This document shows positions 26,960 through 33,593 of a DNA stretch of 64,000 nucleotides, one piece after another. Made by a program: the position numbers and the translations under genes. The DNA comes from Halorubrum trapanicum (GTDB taxonomy: Archaea; Halobacteriota; Halobacteria; Halobacteriales; Haloferacaceae), in NCBI RefSeq assembly GCF_002355655.1, contig NZ_AP017570.1, positions 1 through 64,000 of the forward strand, in the 5' to 3' direction. The first letter of the stretch is position 1. Each line of letters starts with the position of its first letter. Under the pieces are notes generated by a model. The model saw only the letters and a program-made list of their open reading frames with translations, was not told the origin of the DNA and searched no databases.

Positions 26960-27086
26960 CAGATAATCCCTGATGCCTCGAGCACCGCAACGCCGAAATC
27001 AACCATCCCTCCAGCGTCCTCGAGTCTATCACGAACGGAGAACCTGCCAACACCGCCATCGTCTCCGGGCCTAGCGGCGCGGATAG
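26960..27086 (+). pseudogene. Orc1/Cdc6 gene remnant with deletion
   Basis: One frame reads EHRNAEINH-SSVLESITNGEP-NTAIVSGPSG, nearly the same as residues 18-50 of the intact Orc at 29797 (EHRDAEVNH...SSVLEPITNGEPADTAIVTGPSG). It breaks just before the Walker A GKT. The upstream bases CGACAGATAATCC also match the start region of that gene (cgacagatgatcc), but the codons between are deleted. It follows the last ORB of origin 1, as the intact gene follows its own ORB. It is therefore the relic of a second copy of this origin-gene unit. Confidence 0.7.
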
Positions 27087-27087
27087 C

Positions 27088-27129
27088 TTAACCAACAAAA
27101 TCCCGCTGTTGTTGCTTTCTGTTGGTTAA
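27088..27129. repeat. Spaced palindrome, copy 2 (42 bp)
   Basis: TTAACCAACA at 27088 and TGTTGGTTAA ending at 27129. It starts two bases after the detectable end of the Orc remnant, as if marking the edge of the deletion or module. Confidence 0.8.
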
Positions 27130-27190
27130 TTATTGAGAGTAGGCATTTAAGCAGACGGGTCTTTATCTGTGCGATGGACCAAGCCAAGGT

Positions 27191-27484
27191 ATGAGCGACT
27201 CAGCGTCTCCAAGCGCCTCTGTCTCGCTATCTGCGCCCACAGACATTCCAGCAGTCCTGGATCGGGCTGGTATCGATTATGTCGGTGTTCATGACCAGCG
27301 ACTACTTGCGATCTATCACACCGGTATCTTCAATGTAGTAACCGATCCGGAGCCGGTATCCAATGCGCACACCCTCCAGATCGAATGCTGGGAAGTACCA
27401 CTTCCATCTCGTGATGATGAGAGGTCACCACAGGAGCTTCTCGAGGACTTTGCCGCCGTATTTGACGCAGGCAACCAGAGCTAG
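27191..27484 (+). CDS. Small hypothetical acidic protein
   Basis: A 97-residue protein from ATG 27191 (MSDSASPSAS). It has a Ser/Ala-rich start and then a folded-looking domain (VLDRAGIDYVGVHDQRLLAIYHTG, about residues 22-46). No cysteine cluster or membrane segment. Not recognised. Preceded by AT-rich DNA. Its 3' end overlaps the convergent minus-strand zinc-finger gene by 60 bp, so one of the two ends may be mis-set. Confidence 0.5.
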   Translation: MSDSASPSASVSLSAPTDIPAVLDRAGIDYVGVHDQRLLAIYHTGIFNVVTDPEPVSNAHTLQIECWEVPLPSRDDERSPQELLEDFAAVFDAGNQS

Positions 27485-27745
27485 AGTTGTCTGTCTGGAT
27501 CTACGACCTACCGATCTCGATGAGCACGTCAGACAGTGCTCTCCATGGGGTCCATCCGGCTCGAACGGGAGTTCAGTCCGCGTTTTCTGTTCGATGACCC
27601 TGTAGTAGTGACCGCTGTCGTACGCCGGCGTCCGGTCGCAGGGGACACACCAGAAGCTCTCCTCGCGTCGGTACCACCGGATGTGGCCGCGCGGACAGGT
27701 GTAGCGCCAGCGGCCGGCGCCCGACCGATCGATCTCGACGGGCAT
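27425..27745 (-). CDS. Small zinc-finger-like plasmid protein
   Basis: Up to 106 residues from ATG 27745 (MPVEIDRSGAGRWRYTCPRG). CPRGH and FWCVPC in the first 35 residues form a likely zinc knuckle (Cys-His-Cys-Cys). The part after residue about 60 is less convincing and overlaps the convergent 97-residue gene, so the reading frame may be damaged there. Similar small proteins are common on haloarchaeal plasmids; function unknown. Confidence 0.5.
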   Translation of the reverse strand: MPVEIDRSGAGRWRYTCPRGHIRWYRREESFWCVPCDRTPAYDSGHYYRVIEQKTRTELPFEPDGPHGEHCLTCSSRSVGRRSRQTTLALVACVKYGGKVLEKLLW

Positions 27746-27835
27746 CTACATCACCCGCAGCCCGGGGGCTGCCTTCTTTATCGCCGGGCCGAGCCAGCGC
27801 GGCGGCGACCGACTCGGTGTATTCTGGAGCTCGCC

Positions 27836-28030
27836 TTACTCGTCGAAGGTGAGCGTCCACGCCTCGCTGTCGTGTTCGACCTCGATGATGGTCCCGTCGT
27901 CGTGTTCGTCGACTGCGACCGAGACGTCGAGTCCCCGGCCTGCGGTGAGAGCAAGGGCCCGATCACGACACACGCCGGCACCGTCGGTATCCACTGCTCG
28001 TGTGGCGTCACCGCGAGTGTCGACATCGAG
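27836..28030 (-). pseudogene. Ambiguous short acidic coding tail
   Basis: The minus strand ends in an acidic, protein-like run (GLDVSVAVDEHDDG then EVEHDSEAWTLTFDE) before a stop at 27836. The frame upstream of it is much less protein-like; a neighbouring frame (MSTLAVTPHEQWIP) looks better there, suggesting a frameshift near 27950. The plus strand also has an open frame ending GIHCSCGVTASVDIEAGK. The true coding strand cannot be decided by eye. Confidence 0.3.
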
Positions 28031-28062
28031 GCCGGAAAATAGGAACCTGGTGGGATCAGTAG

Positions 28063-29160
28063 CTAGTCCAGTTCGACCGACCAGTTTCTGTCGGCGTTGA
28101 TGTCCACCCACCCGAGACCGCTGAACGAGTACGTCGTCTCGCCTTCGAACGAGCCGATCTCGTTGAACACGAGCTCGCCGAACGAGCCCGTCATCGGATA
28201 AATCTGGACCTGGAAGTTACGCTCACCCTCGTGCTCGCCCGTCGCAACGCCAGTCCCGCCGAACTGGACCGGGCCGACGACATCCGGGCCATTCCCGCTG
28301 AACGACGTCGGGAGCGACTCACCCTGTCCAGAGCGTGGCTGCTCGAGGTCGATCTCCCAGTTGCCGTCGGCGTTGACTTCGAGGATGTACTCGCCTTCCT
28401 CGATCAGGTCTGCCTGTGCGCCGTCGAAGTCGCCGATCACGTTGATGAAGTTGTCGTTGAACTCGCTGTCGTTCGCGAGCGACACCTGGAAGTTTCGCTC
28501 GCCGGAGTGGGTCGCCCGGACGACCGTGAGCCCGCCCTGGATCGAGACGCCCTGTCGGACTTCCTGACCGCTCCCGGAGAAGGACTGCGTCTCGGGTGCC
28601 GTGATCGTCACCTCGTAGCCCCACTCGGTGTCGCCGAGCCGGAACTGAAGCGAGCCAGCCTGATCGAAGGCGGTCGGATTCGACTCCCAGGTCGCTGTCT
28701 CGCTAGCCGCAACGTCGAGCTGAACCGTCCCGATATTCTCCCACTGGTCGGTGCCTTCGAGGCTGAACTCGAGCTGCTCTTCGAACGTGCCATCCTCGCC
28801 GCCGGTGTTCTCGACCGTGAACGAGAAGGTGTGCTCCTCGCCTGTCGAGACCTCGTCCGGATGATCGACCGAGACGACCTCGAACGACGCCGGCTCGACA
28901 TCCTCTTGCTCTTCCTCGTCACTGCCATCGTCTCCGTCCTCTCCGTCAGTCCCGTCACTGCCATCGCTTCCGCCGTTTGTCTCGCCGTTGGAGCCGTCAC
29001 CGCTCGTCTCCTCTGTACTCCCGTCTGAGCCATTGCCACCGTCCTCGCTCCCACCGCAGCCGGCGATCGCCGCCGTCAGTCCGACGCCAGCCGCACCGAG
29101 GACACGCCGCCGACGGAACAGCCGCTGGTCGCTCTCTGTGTCGCGGGGGTCTCGTTCCAT
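28063..29160 (-). CDS. Tat-type lipoprotein with CARDB-like domain
   Basis: A 365-residue exported lipoprotein. RRRRVLGAAGVGLTAAIAGC is at residues about 16-35: twin arginines, a hydrophobic stretch and a lipobox ending in Cys. A Gly/Ser/Asp/Glu linker follows (about 36-90), then a beta-rich domain like CARDB/cell-adhesion modules (FEVVSVDHPDEVSTGEEHTF...FTVENTGGEDGTF). Two similar beta repeats end in the related phrases VNADGNWEIDLEQP and INADRNWSVELD. It faces the outside of the cell. The two repeats suggest internal duplication. Substrate unknown. Confidence 0.85.
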   Translation of the reverse strand: MERDPRDTESDQRLFRRRRVLGAAGVGLTAAIAGCGGSEDGGNGSDGSTEETSGDGSNGETNGGSDGSDGTDGEDGDDGSDEEEQEDVEPASFEVVSVDHPDEVSTGEEHTFSFTVENTGGEDGTFEEQLEFSLEGTDQWENIGTVQLDVAASETATWESNPTAFDQAGSLQFRLGDTEWGYEVTITAPETQSFSGSGQEVRQGVSIQGGLTVVRATHSGERNFQVSLANDSEFNDNFINVIGDFDGAQADLIEEGEYILEVNADGNWEIDLEQPRSGQGESLPTSFSGNGPDVVGPVQFGGTGVATGEHEGERNFQVQIYPMTGSFGELVFNEIGSFEGETTYSFSGLGWVDINADRNWSVELD

Positions 29161-29223
29161 GTCTCCGTATGTAAGACCGCTATGATAGTTAGTCGACGAA
29201 TAATACTTGATGAGAAGAGTCGA

Positions 29224-29536
29224 TCACCTCTGTGGCTGCCCACCCTCTTCGAACCGCTCATCACTCGCGAAGAGCATCGCGACCCAGTGGACGCCCTCCG
29301 AACCGGATCAGCCCTCCGCCTGGTAGTGGGCGACAGACCGGGCCCATGGGTTGTACTCGCGGTGGGCCCAGAGCCGCGTCTGTCGACCGCCGTCGGCGGG
29401 CGTGAACCGGACGTGCGTCTGTTGCTGTCCGAGGAAGCCCGCCTCGCGGAACGGGAACGAGCCGACCTCGTAGATGGGCTCTCCAGTATCGTCGACGTCG
29501 AACTGGATGCTCGCGAGCCACGCCGGCCAGACGCGC
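29224..29536 (-). pseudogene. Degraded plasmid gene, C-terminal part, with internal stop
   Basis: The minus strand reads VWPAWLASIQFDVDD, then FREAGFLGQQQTHVRF and HREYNPWARSVAHYQAEG, then TGA, then in the same frame SGSEGVHWVAMLFASDE to a second TGA at 29224. The clean coding character on both sides of the first stop shows a nonsense mutation. The 5' part is missing: it is cut at about 29536, where the 51-bp element begins. Family not identified. Confidence 0.55.
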
Positions 29537-29541
29537 TGTAT

Positions 29542-29592
29542 CGACCGCGATCGGGTCAGAATATATCACTAATCGAGGATTCCAACAGAGCC
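29542..29592 (+). repeat. 51-bp dispersed element, divergent copy
   Basis: Ends in GATTCCAACAGAGCC exactly like the copy at 47099-47149; the left part is diverged. It lies at the broken 5' end of the decayed gene, consistent with a mobile-element end or its scar. Confidence 0.45.
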
Positions 29593-29650
29593 GCTCAAAC
29601 TACTATGATCTGTATAGAGCGAGCTCCACATCGTTGACTGGGTTTCTGGA

Positions 29651-29733
29651 CGTTTCCGGAAACGGAGCGTTTCCACAATCAAAATCGGGGGACTCCGAAG
29701 CTATAAAAGAAGCAATCCAGCGGCAATGAGGGG
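29651..29733. promoter_or_regulatory. Palindrome, TATA box and ORB upstream of the second Orc gene
   Basis: Contains a perfect 14-bp palindrome CGTTTCCGGAAACG (29651-29664), a TATA-like CTATAAAAG (29701) and a single ORB-like box, CCAGCGGCAATGAGGGG (29717-29733), of the same family as origin 1. This is probably the promoter and autoregulatory or minor-origin site of the Orc gene starting at 29797. Confidence 0.55.
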
Positions 29734-29796
29734 CTTTCCGGAACTGACCCAGTCACATTTTTATCACACAGCCAAAGAATAGCTACCCACCGACAG

Positions 29797-30825
29797 ATGA
29801 TCCGTGATGCTCGCGTCCTCCGCGCCGGGTTCGTCCCTCGAGAAGTCGAGCATCGCGACGCCGAAGTCAACCACCTCTCGAGCGTTCTCGAACCGATCAC
29901 GAACGGCGAGCCGGCTGACACAGCCATCGTCACCGGCCCGAGCGGCGTCGGCAAAACCTGTGTCTCAAAGTTTGTTACCGAACGGCTCCGCGAGGAAGTG
30001 CTCGACGTCGAGGCCACCTACGTCAACTGCTGGCGAAACTACAGCCGCTTCCGAACGCTGTACCAGATCCTCGACGACATCGGGGCCACGATAGACATCC
30101 ATCGCCAGTCGACACCCCACGACGAACTCATTGATCGGCTCCAACAGTACGATGGGCCTCGAACCGTCGTCATCCTCGACGAGGTTGACCAACTCGAAGA
30201 CCCGAGCCTCATCTACGACCTCCACAGCATGGAGCAGTTCGCGGTGGTCTGTATCGCGAACAAAGAAGAAGAGCTGTTCAGCCGCGTCGACGACCGGCTT
30301 GTGAGTCGGCTGCGCTCCAGCGAGCATGTTCGGATGGACAAGTACCACGACGAGCAGCTGTATGACATCCTGAGTGCGCGGGCAAAGTGGGGGCTCGACG
30401 AGGACGTCATCACCGACGAGCAGCTCTATCAGATTGCTGATGCCGCCGCTGGTGATGCTCGGCTAGCTATCGGGATGCTCCGGAGCGCAGCCAGCACAGC
30501 TGAGCGAGAAAATTACGAGGACATCACCAACGAAATTCTCAGAGACGCTGCCGAAGATGCTCGGGCACAAATCAAGCAGAAGAGCCTTGACTCGCTCACG
30601 CCGCACCAGCGGGTCGTCTACGAGATTGTTCGCGACCACGGCCCGCTTGGACCCAGCGAGATTCACGAACGCTATTCCGAGGACGTCGATGATCCGCGGA
30701 CGAAACGGACTGTGCGGGCGTATCTGTCTAAGATGACCCAATACAACCTCCTCGAGGCGGAAGGGACGAGCCGGGACCGAGAGTACTCGCTCGTCGATTC
30801 GGCATCGGCGTCGCCGATACAGTGA
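29797..30825 (+). CDS. Orc1/Cdc6-family initiator-like protein (second paralogue)
   Basis: A 342-residue AAA+ protein. Walker A GPSGVGKT is at residues 47-54, Walker B VVILDEVDQL near 125, arginine-rich sensor region and winged-helix tail near 265-330. It is shorter than the other two Orc proteins, lacking the long N-terminal ARKELL-type region, and belongs to a divergent plasmid group. Only one ORB lies upstream, so it may act as an accessory initiator or regulator. A deleted copy of this gene lies at 26960-27086. Confidence 0.85.
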   Translation: MIRDARVLRAGFVPREVEHRDAEVNHLSSVLEPITNGEPADTAIVTGPSGVGKTCVSKFVTERLREEVLDVEATYVNCWRNYSRFRTLYQILDDIGATIDIHRQSTPHDELIDRLQQYDGPRTVVILDEVDQLEDPSLIYDLHSMEQFAVVCIANKEEELFSRVDDRLVSRLRSSEHVRMDKYHDEQLYDILSARAKWGLDEDVITDEQLYQIADAAAGDARLAIGMLRSAASTAERENYEDITNEILRDAAEDARAQIKQKSLDSLTPHQRVVYEIVRDHGPLGPSEIHERYSEDVDDPRTKRTVRAYLSKMTQYNLLEAEGTSRDREYSLVDSASASPIQ

Positions 30826-30843
30826 CTGTGACTCCGTCAGCTA

Positions 30844-31119
30844 TCAGGAACTGAACTCGCCGAGGCCCGATTGCTCGTGGTCCAGTGGCTCGATGACCGG
30901 GGGCTCGTCGTTGCCGGGGTTGTTGACCCGCGTCGAGATCTCGTAGGCGTCCAGATCGTCTTTCGGATACGGCTGGCACAGTTCCCTGCGGGTGTCCGGA
31001 TCCGCGGCGAGCCAATCCGATTCCGCGTTCTGCGGGAGGACGACCGGCATCCGGTCGTGGATTGAGTTCACAAGGTCGTTGAGCTCCGGCGTAAGAATCG
31101 CGACGCCCGAAACCCTCAT
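30844..31119 (-). pseudogene. C-terminal fragment of SRAP (YedK/HMCES) protein
   Basis: Encodes VAILTPELNDLVNSIHDRMPVVLP ... STRVNNPGND-PPVIEPLD, the C-terminal signature of SOS-response-associated peptidase/HMCES proteins, which crosslink to abasic sites in ssDNA. The catalytic N-terminal Cys2 region is absent: homology begins just inside 31119, where the GIY-YIG gene ends. The gene has therefore been truncated, probably by acquisition of the neighbour. The fragment cannot have the known activity. Confidence 0.75.
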
Positions 31120-31949
31120 TTTACTATGCTGAAGACGACCGTTCGAGATTCAAGATTTGGGTCCGCACTCCACCCGAGATCCTCCCATCCCATAGCGTGG
31201 GTGTGACCAGCTGGGTTCCACCAAACTTCGTGTTCGTAGGCGGAGTTCGGTAACGGCGCCTCCAAGATGTCCTCGATCTCCGCAAATGCGAAGTGAAGCG
31301 TATATTCCTCTGTTTCCTCTAGATAGTCATAGAGTGGCCCGTATTTGCCATGTCTAGCGTATTCCAAGTTACTCGTAGACGTGTTCTGTGTGGGTTGTTG
31401 TGTCGACGTGGACTTGGTCGTATCCCGCTGTCCCTTTAGATTAGACTTGACAGTAGTAGTCTGTTCTGTGGCGAATGTAGTGGGAGGTTGCTCGTTCCAC
31501 GACGGATTGTGGTCGTCGATTAATTTCGCTTCTTTTGTTCCGTGTGAGTCCGTCTCTGTGAACCACAGTCCAACTTGGCCTCCATTACGAACGACCTCAA
31601 GAACCGCGTTATTGAGTCGGCAATTTGTCTCTTGACCACCTTTGAAACAGTTCCTCGGGGAGATATTGGAGTAGCCTGCTTGGATCCGGCGGTGGAGGTC
31701 TACGGTTTCCCCGATGTACACGACTTCGTGGTTCGCAGTGAAGATGTAGACTCCAGAGATGTCCTTGTAGTCGGAGGTGTCGGCGTAGAATTTACAGAAC
31801 GGTCCCCACCCATACTCGTGAAGTGGAGTCTGGTCGGACTTATTGTAGCGAGGCTGTGGCATCTTGAGGTCAACCTCTCCTGCCTCATTCCGCTCCAAAG
31901 TTAGTGTGTCCACGAAGTCGAACTCCTCGAGGAGTTCGGAAATATCCAT
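31116..31949 (-). CDS. GIY-YIG nuclease-domain protein with C-terminal DUF7662-like domain
   Basis: A 277-residue protein. The N-terminal GIY-YIG core has GVYIF (residues 66-70), VYIGET (77-82) and LHRRI with the catalytic-type Arg near 87. A Gln/Thr-rich linker (about 165-195) leads to a C-terminal domain (YGPLYDYLEE ... FAEIEDILEAPLP ... WWNPAGHTHAMGW ... DLGWSADP) resembling DUF7662. GIY-YIG proteins cut DNA in homing, repair and restriction. Low-GC codon use differs from nearby genes and suggests transfer. It lies against the truncated SRAP gene. A defence or mobile role is inferred. Confidence 0.75.
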   Translation of the reverse strand: MDISELLEEFDFVDTLTLERNEAGEVDLKMPQPRYNKSDQTPLHEYGWGPFCKFYADTSDYKDISGVYIFTANHEVVYIGETVDLHRRIQAGYSNISPRNCFKGGQETNCRLNNAVLEVVRNGGQVGLWFTETDSHGTKEAKLIDDHNPSWNEQPPTTFATEQTTTVKSNLKGQRDTTKSTSTQQPTQNTSTSNLEYARHGKYGPLYDYLEETEEYTLHFAFAEIEDILEAPLPNSAYEHEVWWNPAGHTHAMGWEDLGWSADPNLESRTVVFSIVK

Positions 31950-32033
31950 ACTCGGACTTGGCAGACAGTTATTATAATAGGTGGGTGTATCAGGCGTCTA
32001 GCCTTAACGAAAGCCGGTACACAAGCCCACTTA

Positions 32034-32084
32034 CCGGCTGTTTCACCGCAGATGGAATGTAACCAAGAGGGATTCTACAGAGCC
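32034..32084 (+). repeat. 51-bp dispersed element (CCGGCTGTTTCA ... ACAGAGCC)
   Basis: Exactly 51 bp from CCGGCTG to AGAGCC, as in the copies at 44968 and 47099. The outer 12-15 bp are conserved and the centre is diverged. The right end resembles insertion-sequence termini (reverse complement GGCTCTGT...). It may be an IS/MITE remnant. Confidence 0.55.
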
Positions 32085-32140
32085 AAACGTTGAGCAGTAA
32101 CATTCCGAGCAGTCAGGCTCGAGACAGAAACTGTGAAGAA

Positions 32141-32182
32141 TTAACCAACATACCGCCAGCAATACGGGCAAATGTTGGTTAA
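32141..32182. repeat. Spaced palindrome, copy 3 (42 bp)
   Basis: TTAACCAACA at 32141 and TGTTGGTTAA ending at 32182. It is upstream of the RecA-like/polymerase operon. Copy 4 sits at that operon's far end, so the two bracket it. Confidence 0.82.
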
Positions 32183-32338
32183 CACAGAGAATGTTGGAGT
32201 CAGGAACTATTCTCGGAAATAGGATCCAAACGGAGACTACTCGGGACTGTACCGGGATTGGGGGGAATCAAGTCGAGTTCCCTGAAACGCGGAAGCGACA
32301 CGCCGCGGCTTATCGGGAATGTGGACCTCTATTCGAGT

Positions 32339-33283
32339 ATGGGAGAACACGCAACATCGTACCGATTGGCGGTGGACCAGCCGACACGGGGCGCTGACCG
32401 CAATCGGTCCCTCGCTGACCAGGCCGATCCGGCTACGGACGAGATGTTGTTGCCGTCACTCGGCGACGGCATCACGCTGCTCGACGTCGAGGGAGGCCGC
32501 GGCGTCCCGATCCTGCAGTCGCTCGTACTCGACCATCTCCTCCTGCACGACGGGCCCGCCTTCTGGGTCGACGCAAATGGTCACGCGACCACGACGACGC
32601 TCGCTCAAATCGCGCCCAGTCAACGGTTGCTCAACCGAATCCACGTGGCACGCGGATTCACCGCCTACCAGCACTACGGCGCCGTCTGTGATCTCCCGAC
32701 GGCAGTGAACAAGTCGATCCAGATGTCTACCACCGACGCCGGGGCGGCCGGTCGAGGGGAACCAAGTCGTGACGAGGACACGTCGCCCCACACACCCGCC
32801 CTCATCGTCGTACCGGCCGTCGACGTCCAGTACCGTGCCGACGATACCCTCGGCGAGACCCACGCGAAAACCCTTCAGACTCGAACGCTCGCCCGGTTGG
32901 CGACCTACGCCGATGGGTACGACATCCCGGTGCTCGTTACGCGAAACGAACGAAACGAATTCACCGAATCAGTCGCGACGGTTGCCGACCACCACCTCGA
33001 GTGCGAGCGGACGCGGATGGGGCCACGGGTCGTCGGCGAGGACTTCGAGACGCTCGTCTATCCCGTCGACGACGGCGCGTACTATCAGACGACGTTCGCG
33101 TACTGGCGGCAGCTGCTCGCGGCACGCGCCACGCAGGTCGGCGTGGAACCGACGACGCCGGCGCCGTCGACGCCGACTCCGGCGGGTGTCGGAACGGGTG
33201 TCACAACTGACGGTGAGACGGTGGCGGCCACCGCGGACCCCTTGCTCGATGCGTGGACGGCGACCGGGACAGGAGGCCGATAG
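32339..33283 (+). CDS. RecA/RadA-superfamily protein with degenerate P-loop
   Basis: A protein of 314 residues from ATG 32339 (MGEHATSYRLAV); an upstream TTG at 32258 is less likely. The expected Walker A position reads DVEGGRGVPILQSLVLDHLL, with glycines retained but no GK[ST]. It continues AFWVDANGHATTTTLAQIAP, resembling RadA-family core strands. A Thr/Pro-rich tail ends the protein. It is the first gene of a three-gene operon with a coiled-coil protein (2 bp gap) and a family-B polymerase. The context recalls bacterial ImuA (RecA-like) in ImuA-ImuB-DnaE2 mutasomes, an analogy and not shown homology. Probable role: recombination or translesion synthesis. Confidence 0.65.
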   Translation: MGEHATSYRLAVDQPTRGADRNRSLADQADPATDEMLLPSLGDGITLLDVEGGRGVPILQSLVLDHLLLHDGPAFWVDANGHATTTTLAQIAPSQRLLNRIHVARGFTAYQHYGAVCDLPTAVNKSIQMSTTDAGAAGRGEPSRDEDTSPHTPALIVVPAVDVQYRADDTLGETHAKTLQTRTLARLATYADGYDIPVLVTRNERNEFTESVATVADHHLECERTRMGPRVVGEDFETLVYPVDDGAYYQTTFAYWRQLLAARATQVGVEPTTPAPSTPTPAGVGTGVTTDGETVAATADPLLDAWTATGTGGR

Positions 33284-33285
33284 CG

Positions 33286-33591
33286 ATGGGACGCACGAAC
33301 CCGACGTACCGAGATGCGTTGCGGGCCATCGAAGAGCGCTGGGCGGAGTTCCGCCGGGCACTGCGGCGTCGCGACCAGCCGCGCTTCGACCGGCTGTTCG
33401 AGTACGCCCGCGAGCACGCCGACGCGAGCGGGCTGTTGAACCACCAAAATCCGCTGCTGCCGGCGCTGCTCAGCATCGATCTCGAACAGGAGGGCCGTCT
33501 CGACGATCACGAGGAACGCCTCGAGGAACTCGAGGCCGCGGTCGCAGCACGTGATGATGAGGAGGCCGCTCCGCCAGACTCGGACCCGTGA
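33286..33591 (+). CDS. Small coiled-coil protein of the polymerase operon
   Basis: A protein of 101 residues from ATG 33286 (MGRTNPTYRDALRAIEERW), right after the RecA-like stop. It has basic N-terminal helices, then an acidic coiled-coil segment (LEQEGRLDDHEERLEELEAAV, about residues 67-88). Its stop overlaps the GTG/ATG start region of the polymerase gene, so translation is probably coupled. Likely an adaptor linking the RecA-like protein and the polymerase; function inferred only from position. Confidence 0.7.
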   Translation: MGRTNPTYRDALRAIEERWAEFRRALRRRDQPRFDRLFEYAREHADASGLLNHQNPLLPALLSIDLEQEGRLDDHEERLEELEAAVAARDDEEAAPPDSDP

Positions 33592-33593
33592 CG

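Noticed and set aside
29182-29637. Plus-strand 151-residue ORF
   Set aside because: It is the antisense of a clearly protein-like minus-strand remnant, with weak composition on the plus strand.
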